The notes under the pieces are model-generated. The model was not told the origin of the DNA, did no database searches, and saw only the letters and a program-made list of their open reading frames with translations. DNA of 24,414 bases from JANSXG01 sp965652425 (GTDB lineage: Bacteria > Planctomycetota > Phycisphaerae > Phycisphaerales > UBA1924), in the NCBI GenBank assembly GCA_965652425.1, contig CBFGVX010000048.1:1-24414 (forward strand). Reading direction: 5' to 3'. A program made the translations under genes and the position numbers. Shown here one piece after another: positions 7,972 through 14,519 of this stretch; position 1 is the first letter of the stretch, and the number at the start of each line of letters is the position of its first letter.

Positions 7972-7987
7972 GAGGGCTCAGGCCCTC
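7972..7987 (-). other. Short perfect hairpin in mnh leader
   Basis: GAGGGC and GCCCTC pair perfectly around a 4-nt loop, about 54 nt before the mnhA start on the minus strand. No T-run follows, so it is not a classical terminator for the upstream antiporter gene. It could be a leader structure. The 164-bp gap (7919-8082) holds nothing else I can name. Confidence 0.35.
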
Positions 7988-8082
7988 CGATCCGCATGCC
8001 TATCGGACAGATCAGGAGCCGGGGCGCGGTGAATCTGCGCAACGACCCCGATAACTCCATCGGACCTTTCCCTCGGCTTTGT

Positions 8083-9648
8083 TCAGCCCTCACGCGACCG
8101 ATCTTCACCCGCCTTGACCAGCCCGAGCTTGAACAGAACGGGCCCGATCAGCTCGTTAATGGCGATCGAACAGAGCAGAATGTTGAAGACCTTCTCGGCA
8201 ACGGATGGGAAGTCGCTGAACTGCTCACTCACGATGACGGCCAAGGCGAGCGATATGCCCGCCTGAGGGAGCATCGCGGTCCACATCCATGTCGCGGCCG
8301 GTTGTTCCACTTTGGCGAGTTTGGCCCCCAGGCTCGTGCCGAACCAAATGCCCCCCGCTCGGATGGTGACAAGCAGCAGGACATATACCCAAACATCACC
8401 GAGAAGCGCAGGATTGACCTTCGCTCCGGCGAGCGCGAAGAATAGGGCATACACGGGAACCGTCAATTCCTCGACTTTCTTGAAAAAGTCGTGAGCGATG
8501 GAGTGGAACACATTCGACATCGCGAGCCCGGCGGTCAATCCCACGACGAGCGGTTTGAGCCCCAGCTCCTTCGAAATCAGCGCGACCGCGAGCGATCCGA
8601 ATATCAGGATGATCGGAAGGTACGCGCCGAACTTCATCACATACCAGGCCAGCGCGATACCCACCAGGATCCCGGCGAGCATGGACCCGCCGAGTTGCTT
8701 GGTCAGGGTCCAGAGCACCGAACTCTCCCGATCTCCCGCCGCATCGATGATCGCTTCGGGAATCTCCGCCTCCAACGCAGCCGTGTCCTCGGCCAACTCC
8801 CGCGATTTATCAACCTCCTGCGCCCGGATCTCTTCTCCGGCGTCGGGCGGAGCGGATTCGGTATCGGTTTGCACCAGGGCGTCGAGGGATTGGCCCTCGG
8901 GGATATCGATCGAAGCCACGATCGCGTTCGTCGCGAAGGCCAGCGCAAGCCCGAAACCCACGATCAGCAGCAGGTCCTTGCACACCGCGACCGCGAGCGA
9001 GATTCGGGCCATCGGCCCGTCGGCGTGCGTCTCGCTGATCATGGCCATGATCACGCCGGGGCTGTTCGTCGCCGCGACGATCCCGATGACCGTCGCGACG
9101 AGGGCGACCGTGGGGAACCCTCCGTAATCGTCGAGTGCGCCGCCGCGGTGCAGCAGGAAGATCATCAGCGCCGTCGAGCCGACCATCACGAGCACAAACT
9201 CGATGGTCATGATCAGCGAGATGGCCTTCATGAATTTCTTCAGAAACGAAAATCGAATCTCACCACCCGCCGTCAGAGCGATCAGGGCGATGGCGATGTC
9301 GTTGGCCAGAGAGAGATTGTCCGACTGGTCCTTGGTGATCAGCCAGGTGCCGCCTTCTCCGAGGATCCAGGTGCCGATCCCCGGCCCGGCAAGAATGCCG
9401 AACACGAGATACCCGGTGATCTTGCTCAATCCGAACTGCGCAACAATCTTCCCGGCGAGCCACGCCCCCAGCAGAAGCACGCCCAGCCCGGTGCCGGTTT
9501 CCAGCAGTGAACCGGACGGACGGCTGAAGCTGTTGCCCAGCGCATCCACCAGATCGGATTCCTGCACCATCGGCGTCAGGATGCGAGCGATGATCGCGAG
9601 CGCGACCAACGCGCCGATGGCGGCGAGCTTGAACAGAGCCGACTTCAT
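8083..9648 (-). CDS. Cation:proton antiporter, CPA2-like, with charged cytoplasmic loop
   Basis: A 521-residue polytopic protein of the sodium/hydrogen exchanger fold. Signatures include KITGYLVFGILAGPGIG (about 76-92), typical of KefB/NapA-type antiporters, the helix-break region AATNSPGVIMAMIS (192-205), and SLAVAVCKDLLLIVGF, where K224-D225 sits where KefB has QD and other antiporters have ND or DD. Residues about 247-312 form a long acidic hydrophilic insert between membrane helices, with no recognised domain and no RCK/TrkA-N nucleotide-binding domain after the membrane part. It likely exchanges H+ for Na+ or K+. The ATG overlaps the stop of the upstream antiporter gene (ATGA, 9648-9645), implying paired expression and perhaps a heteromer. 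Ion choice cannot be read from the sequence. Confidence 0.85.
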   Translation of the reverse strand: MKSALFKLAAIGALVALAIIARILTPMVQESDLVDALGNSFSRPSGSLLETGTGLGVLLLGAWLAGKIVAQFGLSKITGYLVFGILAGPGIGTWILGEGGTWLITKDQSDNLSLANDIAIALIALTAGGEIRFSFLKKFMKAISLIMTIEFVLVMVGSTALMIFLLHRGGALDDYGGFPTVALVATVIGIVAATNSPGVIMAMISETHADGPMARISLAVAVCKDLLLIVGFGLALAFATNAIVASIDIPEGQSLDALVQTDTESAPPDAGEEIRAQEVDKSRELAEDTAALEAEIPEAIIDAAGDRESSVLWTLTKQLGGSMLAGILVGIALAWYVMKFGAYLPIILIFGSLAVALISKELGLKPLVVGLTAGLAMSNVFHSIAHDFFKKVEELTVPVYALFFALAGAKVNPALLGDVWVYVLLLVTIRAGGIWFGTSLGAKLAKVEQPAATWMWTAMLPQAGISLALAVIVSEQFSDFPSVAEKVFNILLCSIAINELIGPVLFKLGLVKAGEDRSREG

Positions 9649-10952
9649 GCCGGGCTCGCTTTCGGATGCCCGGCACCGACCGGTTCCGAGGACGGGCGAG
9701 CCGTGCGCCGAGGGCCGCGCACCGTCAACAGAGGCAGCAGTTCGGAAAGCAGACCGGTCAGCACCACCACCGTGAGCAGACGCTGATTGAAGTCCGAGGG
9801 CTCCAGCACGACCATCCCCACCGCGAGCGCGAGCACGATCGGGCTTTGCCGGGCCGGACCGAGGTACAGCGTCGAGCGATCGGGCAGCTTCTCCCCAGCC
9901 GACTCGTTGTGAATCAGCCGGATGGTGGCCCTGGTGTACAGCGGCTTGATCGTGACGCGCAGCACCGCGATCGTCACGGCAATCCCCACGCCAGCCAGAC
10001 CGATCCGAGGATCGAGCAGGATGCCCGCCAGCAGGGCAAACATGTTCGCCACCGTGAACTCGGCCTTGAAGATGAACTTCTCAAAGGTGTCGAGCTGAGG
10101 CCCCCGCAGGTTGACCAGAACGATCCCCGTCAGCATCGCCGCAAACACCGGCGGCAGATCCAGTTGCGTCGCGACCCCGGCGACAAAAACCACGATCCCC
10201 AGAAACACCACGAGCTGATGCCCACGGTCCCTGCCCGCCACTCCGATGGCGTACCGCCCCAGCATGCCCACAAGAATCGCCAGCACCATCGTCACCGAAG
10301 CCCTGCCGATCGCACCGATCACATCGAACGCGAAAACGCCGTCGGAGCCGCGGCTGGCGAACTTGAAGCCCAAACCGAACAGAGCAACCGCCAACACCGT
10401 TCCCAGCGCGCCGGTCGCCCGGATCAGCGCATCCAGGCGGTCATCCGTATCTTCGCTCGAGGCCATCCGCAGCGATCGGGTCTCCATCGACCAGCCGATC
10501 GCCCCTGCACTCAACAGCAAACCGGCTCGCCAGATGCCCGAAACCGTGTCGCTGGAAGTCCAGAGGAACAGTCCACCGAACGCGATCGCCCCGAAGAAGA
10601 GCAGACTCAGCAGCGCATCAACGCCGAGCACCTTCCAGACCTCGCTCGACAGACTCTTCACGATGTCCCAGCGGAGTTGCAGGCCGACCATCACGCCGAT
10701 CCACCCCAGCCCGATCATCAGCAGCGGTGTCGATTCCAGCAGAGCAGCCGGGCTGACCAGCGTGGTCTGGCGATCCGTGATCCCCAGCAGTGGTAGCAGG
10801 TTCGGCCCCAGGAGCATGCCCGCAAGGATGGGCAGCCAGCCGCCGCTGAACAGCACCACGAACACCCGGTTCCGGCGCGTGCGATAGGTGAACTTGCCCG
10901 ATGAGAGCAGGGCGACCGCGGTCACGATCAGGATGGCAAGAAAGATGTCCAT
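9645..10952 (-). CDS. Divergent cation:proton antiporter-family membrane protein
   Basis: A 435-residue polytopic protein with 11-13 hydrophobic segments, related to the sodium/hydrogen exchanger fold. Visible hints are SGGWLPILAGMLLGPNLLP near residue 36-54 (first inverted-repeat helix), LSAGAIGWSMETRSLR (about 147-162), and LPPVFAAMLTGIVLVNLRG (about 273-291), the last like the PxxxxAMLAGIVLxN block of CPA1/CPA2 proteins. I do not find the acidic pair used for ion binding at the expected helix: the matching segment reads RATGALGTVLAVALF. It may therefore be a degenerate or regulatory partner of the next antiporter, whose start it overlaps by four bases. No Shine-Dalgarno site is evident before the ATG. 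The gap of 126 bp to the PII-like gene leaves room for an internal promoter. Confidence 0.75.
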   Translation of the reverse strand: MDIFLAILIVTAVALLSSGKFTYRTRRNRVFVVLFSGGWLPILAGMLLGPNLLPLLGITDRQTTLVSPAALLESTPLLMIGLGWIGVMVGLQLRWDIVKSLSSEVWKVLGVDALLSLLFFGAIAFGGLFLWTSSDTVSGIWRAGLLLSAGAIGWSMETRSLRMASSEDTDDRLDALIRATGALGTVLAVALFGLGFKFASRGSDGVFAFDVIGAIGRASVTMVLAILVGMLGRYAIGVAGRDRGHQLVVFLGIVVFVAGVATQLDLPPVFAAMLTGIVLVNLRGPQLDTFEKFIFKAEFTVANMFALLAGILLDPRIGLAGVGIAVTIAVLRVTIKPLYTRATIRLIHNESAGEKLPDRSTLYLGPARQSPIVLALAVGMVVLEPSDFNQRLLTVVVLTGLLSELLPLLTVRGPRRTARPSSEPVGAGHPKASPA

Positions 10953-11078
10953 CGAGTGTGTCCGGCGGTCGCGGTCCTGAAGCGAAGATAAAGCGGTGCA
11001 GGTCTACTGGCGGGGCTGATTCTCGCAGCATCGACCGCGCCGATCCACTGCGAATCCCAAAACCATGGGCAGGGAGAA

Positions 11079-11501
11079 TCAGGAAAGCTTGGAACTGGAC
11101 ATGAAGCGATCAATCGGGACCGTGAACGCGATCGGACGCTCGTCGTCGTTCAATTCGTTTTTGAGGAAGGCGAACACCTGTTCGATCTCTCCCGCCGCCG
11201 TGACCGAAAGCACGACGCGGCTGCCCGTACGCTGGGGGATCATCGCGGCGAGACCGCTGAAGATCGGCATCTCGTCCCGCAGCAGCGACATCAGCCCCTT
11301 GGATTCGATGATCGTCCCCTGAATGCCCAGATCCAGCATCGCGGTCACCAGATCATCCAGCATGCTCTGGTTGGCAACAATCATGATCAACAGCACCAGG
11401 CGCATGCTGTCATCGACCGGCCTCGGCTCTCGTGGCTCTGCTTCGGTCTGGGGCGGATTGTCCGGCTGCTGCGGGGCCGGAACCTGAGAACCCTCAGCCA
11501 T
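11079..11501 (-). CDS. PII-like (nitrogen regulatory protein P-II fold) protein
   Basis: A 140-residue protein with a proline- and acid-rich N-terminal tail (1-31), then a pattern matching the ferredoxin-like PII fold: strand RLVLLIMIVA, helix SMLDDLVTAMLDLG, strand GTIIESKG (cf. the V-x-x-x-KG strand of GlnB), then DEMPIFSGL, strand SRVVLSV, helix EIEQVFAFLKNEL and last strand RPIAFTVPIDRF (cf. I-F-V-x-P-V-E in GlnB). No uridylylation tyrosine loop is visible, so classical GlnD control is unlikely. PII-like proteins often sit beside transporters and gate them in response to nucleotides (for example SbtB). The ATG at 11501 overlaps the end of the EIIA gene by eight bases. This start is preferred because the longer frame upstream is a shadow of that gene. 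The fold call is inference from pattern; the ligand is unknown. Confidence 0.65.
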   Translation of the reverse strand: MAEGSQVPAPQQPDNPPQTEAEPREPRPVDDSMRLVLLIMIVANQSMLDDLVTAMLDLGIQGTIIESKGLMSLLRDEMPIFSGLAAMIPQRTGSRVVLSVTAAGEIEQVFAFLKNELNDDERPIAFTVPIDRFMSSSKLS

Positions 11502-11958
11502 GGCGTCGGTCCTCGTCCACCAGGACCTTGTAGAGATCTTCCGGGGATTCGGCTGCACGCATCCGGTCCAGCGCGCCGGGGCCTCTGCTGATCCGCGCGA
11601 GCCGAGCCAGCAGACGGACATGGCTGAACGGCCGCTCCGCACAACCGAACATGCCGAAAACCAGATCCGATGGCGGATGGTTCTCGCTCCCGAAGTTCAC
11701 TCCGGGACGCAGCAGCGCCGGGACCACCACGGTGTTCTCGATTTCGTCGAGCATGGCATGGGGAAAAGCCACCCCTTCCGGGGTGCTGGTCGAATGCCGT
11801 CTCTCGCGATCAGACAACTCGGTCACAAGATCGTCTTCGGAGATGTGCGGCAGAACGCGTCGTGCCGTTTGGGCCAAGGCCCGGAGTACCGTGTCTTTGT
11901 CGCCCGGATCGCTCAAAACGACCACGAGTTCGGGGTTCAGCAGGGGTTCGAGTCGCAT
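11494..11958 (-). CDS. PTS EIIA type-2 (fructose/nitrogen) domain protein
   Basis: A 154-residue single-domain protein of the PTS EIIA type-2 family (FruA/MtlA/PtsN-like), a normal length for such domains. The phosphorylated histidine is H67 in the motif TPEGVAFPHAML, matching the family pattern T-x-x-GxAxPH. Other matches are the strand NTVVVPALLRPGVNF and the C-terminal segment HVRLLARLARISR, cf. HLxLLAxLARxLxD. With no EIIB or EIIC partner nearby and antiporter genes downstream, a regulatory PtsN-like role in ion homeostasis is more likely than sugar uptake; EIIA-Ntr is known to control K+ transport in enterobacteria. Translation signal AGAGGAG lies five bases before the ATG. It is the first gene of the minus-strand operon and divergent from the small membrane proteins. 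Confidence 0.85.
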   Translation of the reverse strand: MRLEPLLNPELVVVLSDPGDKDTVLRALAQTARRVLPHISEDDLVTELSDRERRHSTSTPEGVAFPHAMLDEIENTVVVPALLRPGVNFGSENHPPSDLVFGMFGCAERPFSHVRLLARLARISRGPGALDRMRAAESPEDLYKVLVDEDRRHG

Positions 11959-12034
11959 GGTTCTCCTCTGGCTTCGCGCAAGATAGCAGCCACCGGCGCG
12001 CAGGGCGAATCCTGCAGCGTTTTTCAGCGATCCT

Positions 12035-12057
12035 GATGAAAATCAAGGGATTTCATC
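12035..12057. promoter_or_regulatory. Imperfect palindrome in divergent promoter region
   Basis: GATGAAAATC (12035-12044) and GATTTCATC (12049-12057) are inverted copies with one extra A and a 4-nt AAGG centre. They lie in the 190-bp region between the EIIA gene and the small membrane protein genes. It could be an operator for either side, but no convincing promoter boxes were found around it. Confidence 0.35.
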
Positions 12058-12148
12058 GATTCCTCTGCTACTCTGAAATCCGCAGCGGGATCTTCCCAGA
12101 GAGCATGAGGACCAACGCCGCACTCGGCGCAAAGAAGGAGGTTGGCCC

Positions 12149-12376
12149 GTGGTCATTACCGAACTGATCGAGTTGATCTCGCGAAACTTCTTCTGGTTCG
12201 CCGTCCTGATCATCGTGATCGTCGCCATCATCGTGTCGGCGATCAAGGACATCATGCGGACCAAAGCCCGCGAGGCCTCCCGCCGCGAGATCGCCGCTTA
12301 CATCGCCGAGGGCAGCATGACCCCTGAACAGGGGGAACGGCTCATGGTCGCCGAGAACAGTTCAGATCGGGGCTGA
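12149..12376 (+). CDS. Small single-span membrane protein with SHOCT-like tail
   Basis: A 75-residue protein I do not know by name. GTG at 12149 is chosen because a very strong Shine-Dalgarno site, AAGGAGGT, ends seven bases before it. Residues about 14-32 form one membrane helix (FFWFAVLIIVIVAIIVSAI). A basic stretch (KDIMRTKAREASRRE) follows, suggesting the C-terminus is cytoplasmic. The tail REIAAYIAEGSMTPEQGERLM is a short helix-turn-helix like the SHOCT module, which in other proteins mediates oligomerisation. The next gene encodes a paralogue with the same tail, so the pair may form a membrane complex. It might be an envelope-stress or phage-shock-like component, but this is speculation. 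Confidence 0.75.
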   Translation: MVITELIELISRNFFWFAVLIIVIVAIIVSAIKDIMRTKAREASRREIAAYIAEGSMTPEQGERLMVAENSSDRG

Positions 12377-12395
12377 CCTTTTAAGGAGGAGTAGT

Positions 12396-12698
12396 ATGCT
12401 GTTTGAACTGATCACCGAAGCCGCGACTCTGATTCCCGCGATGGTCGCCTCATCGACCGAAGCCGCCGACTCGGCCCCCTCAGAGGGCATGTCCGAAAAT
12501 CTGGAAAATCTCATCCCGATCGTCGCGATCGTGCTCGGATGCACCATCGCCATCGTCGCCATTCTCGCCTCGATGGTGTCCAACGGTCAGCGCGAAAAGA
12601 CCCGCCGCGAAATCGCGGCGTATGTCGCCGAGGGCTCGATCAGCCCCGATGATGCCGAGCGCATGATGAAAGCAGCATCAAACTGCTCCAAGGGCTGA
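12396..12698 (+). CDS. Small membrane protein paralogous to preceding gene
   Basis: A 100-residue protein. It begins 19 bp after its neighbour with a strong AAGGAGG site six bases before the ATG, so the two are surely one operon. The N-terminal 35 residues are acidic and Ala/Ser-rich. They are followed by one membrane helix at about 38-62 (LIPIVAIVLGCTIAIVAILASMV) and the basic tail NGQREKTRREIAAYVAEGS, ISPDDAERMM. The block from RREIAAY to the double-M repeats the tail of the upstream protein almost residue for residue: AAY[IV]AEGS[MI][TS]P, two acid/polar residues, ER[LM]M. No known domain beyond the SHOCT-like tail is seen. The stop lies only seven bases from the stop of the converging gene. 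Confidence 0.75.
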   Translation: MLFELITEAATLIPAMVASSTEAADSAPSEGMSENLENLIPIVAIVLGCTIAIVAILASMVSNGQREKTRREIAAYVAEGSISPDDAERMMKAASNCSKG

Positions 12699-12705
12699 GT
12701 TCGCC

Positions 12706-13239
12706 TCAGATGATGACATCCACAAGCGAGCCCACCGGGCTGTACCGCTGGAACTGATAGGCGCGGATGATTCGCGTATGTGCTTTTGTCACTTCGGGCT
12801 CAGGATTCGGGATGTCCCCGATCTTGTGCGCCAGTCCGGTGTTCAAAGGCTCAATTGGCTCTTGGCGAAGCGGTGACGGGGCCTGATACGCTGGAGCCAG
12901 TTCCGCGCTGACGGGCTTTCGCCTGTTCTGCTTTTCCAGATAGTCCGCGTACAGCAACGCTCCCGGAGCGTCCGCACACGGAGCATACCGGTCGCATCGA
13001 GCCGAATCGGAGATCCGCTGCTCGCGCACCGAAAGCGACGATCGCACCGCCGGGTCCCCGGCATCGTGCGAAGCCAGCCGCAGCGGCGGCGGCATGAGGG
13101 TGCTGATTTGCGGTTCGATACGCACGCCATACTGCTTGCGCAGCGTGTGCCACGGCAGGGCTCGATCACAAAGTCCTATAACATCTGCGATCTGATCGTC
13201 CCTCGTCGGTTTATCTCCGAAAATCGACGCTCGCATCCG
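12706..13239 (-). CDS. Uncharacterised protein, divergent from queA
   Basis: A 177-residue protein that I do not recognise. The codons read like real coding sequence of this genome (G/C at third positions over most of the frame). ATG at 13239 is preferred; an in-frame GTG lies 33 bases further upstream, and neither has a clear Shine-Dalgarno site. The protein is hydrophilic with no membrane segment or signal peptide. Its features are a central stretch with two cysteines (RCDRYAPCADAP), a Pro/Glu-rich linker (about 115-150) and a conserved-looking end, TRIIRAYQFQRYSPVGSLVD. That end resembles the terminal AY-x-G...GSLxD motif seen in several planctomycete hypothetical proteins. It is divergent from queA with only 68 bp between the two starts. 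A secretion-independent cytoplasmic role is likely but undefined. Confidence 0.55.
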   Translation of the reverse strand, partial: RMRASIFGDKPTRDDQIADVIGLCDRALPWHTLRKQYGVRIEPQISTLMPPPLRLASHDAGDPAVRSSLSVREQRISDSARCDRYAPCADAPGALLYADYLEKQNRRKPVSAELAPAYQAPSPLRQEPIEPLNTGLAHKIGDIPNPEPEVTKAHTRIIRAYQFQRYSPVGSLVDVII

Positions 13240-13307
13240 GAGGGGTGGCGCGGGATGATGCGTGGTCACCACACGCCGGCGTTGCCCGGCGGCAACACGG
13301 AAGATGG

Positions 13308-14417
13308 ATGAAGACCGCCCGACTCGACTACCCCTTGCCGGAATCGCTGATCGCCACCCATCCGGTCGAGCCGCGAGACGCCTGCCGCCTGCTGGTGTGC
13401 TGGCGATCGCAGCCGGGCCGGATCGAGCACCGGACCTTCCGGGACCTGCCCGAGTACCTGTCGCCCACCGACACCCTCGTGTTCAACACCACCAGCGTGC
13501 TCCCGGCCCGGCTCCGTGGCAGACGCACCGATTCAGGGGGTGTTGTGGGAGGTCTCTTCCTCGCGGAACAGAAGCCCGGAGTCTGGCAGGTCATGCTCCG
13601 TTCCAACGGGAAGCTCCGCTCCGGGCAGCGGATCGCCTTGCTGGACAAGGGGAATCTCGCGCGATGCGAGATCGAACTGATCGAGCGAGACAGCGAAGGA
13701 TGGCTGGTGCGTGTGCACTCAAAAGGTGACACCGATCCCGTCCGAATCCTGACCGTGGTCGGGGGCATCCCTCTGCCCCCATATATAGATAGAGCCAGAT
13801 CGGCGGAGGGGCGCCAGCAGGACCCCGCGGAGGATCGGGCGTGGTACCAGACGGTCTACGCCGACCCGGCCCAGGCGAGATCGGTCGCCGCGCCGACGGC
13901 GGGGTTGCACTTCACCACCGAGTTGCTGGACTCCTTGGCTCGCAAGGGCACCGGCAGGGCCGATCTGCTGCTGCATGTCGGTGCGGGAACCTTCAAACCC
14001 ATCGAGGCCGAGGACCTGTCCGCACATACCATGCACGAGGAATTTTTCGAGATCCCCGCCGAGGCGGCGAGATCCTTTACAGCCACCCGTGAGCGGGGCG
14101 GTCGCCTGGTCATGGTCGGCACGACCGCGGTCCGCAGCGCGGAGAATCTCTCGGATGAGAAAATCGATCGCGCGACTCGGGATGGCCTGCGCGGGGCGAC
14201 CGACCTGTTCATCACCCCCGGCTACCGCTTCCGCTGGACCGATGCGCTGGTCACGAATTTCCACCTTCCTCGTTCCACGCTGCTCGCACTGGTCGGTGCG
14301 ATGCTTGAGACCGGTGCGGGAGACGGGCTCGACCGCTTGCTCGAGATCTACCGGGTTGCCATCGAGGAGAAGTACCGCTTTTTCAGCTACGGCGACGCGA
14401 TGCTGGTGCTTCCCTGA
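13308..14417 (+). CDS. queA: S-adenosylmethionine:tRNA ribosyltransferase-isomerase QueA
   Basis: A 369-residue enzyme that transfers and rearranges the ribosyl group of S-adenosylmethionine onto preQ1-modified tRNA, giving epoxyqueuosine at the wobble position. Family blocks are all present: LIATHPVEPRDACRLLV (15-31), LVFNTTSVLPARLRG (57-71), APTAGLHFT (195-203), HVGAGTFKP (223-231), GTTAVRSAEN and LVTNFHLPRSTLLALVGA. Length is close to the usual 340-365. Start: ATG at 13308, preceded by GGAAG. Upstream in-frame codons (from 13245) lack the family N-terminus and would overlap the divergent gene. There is no tgt or queF neighbour and no preQ1-riboswitch-like structure was seen. It lies 102 bp before murE on the same strand and may share a transcript with it. 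Confidence 0.96.
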   Translation: MKTARLDYPLPESLIATHPVEPRDACRLLVCWRSQPGRIEHRTFRDLPEYLSPTDTLVFNTTSVLPARLRGRRTDSGGVVGGLFLAEQKPGVWQVMLRSNGKLRSGQRIALLDKGNLARCEIELIERDSEGWLVRVHSKGDTDPVRILTVVGGIPLPPYIDRARSAEGRQQDPAEDRAWYQTVYADPAQARSVAAPTAGLHFTTELLDSLARKGTGRADLLLHVGAGTFKPIEAEDLSAHTMHEEFFEIPAEAARSFTATRERGGRLVMVGTTAVRSAENLSDEKIDRATRDGLRGATDLFITPGYRFRWTDALVTNFHLPRSTLLALVGAMLETGAGDGLDRLLEIYRVAIEEKYRFFSYGDAMLVLP

Positions 14418-14519
14418 TCGGTCTTTCGCGCTCCGCGTCAAATGTGCGCTGCGATGATCCGTGACTGAGATACCATGTTGCTGCCGCATCGTGCGACCGG
14501 CCGAAGGAGTTTGCCGTCT

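Noticed and set aside
7972..7987. Terminator after the CPA2-like antiporter
   Set aside because: The hairpin is perfect but short and has no T-run on the minus strand, so it is kept only as a leader structure.
8491..10796. Plus-strand open frames of 339 and 376 residues opposite the antiporters
   Set aside because: Antisense shadows of genuine polytopic proteins, with no start context or motifs.
13200..13307. preQ1 riboswitch before queA
   Set aside because: No H-type pseudoknot pattern or A-rich tail was seen, and the region codes partly for the divergent gene. QueA is also not a usual target.
14475..14519. Upstream ATG start for murE
   Set aside because: It would add residues absent from MurE and ignore the AAGGAG site that serves the ATG at 14520.
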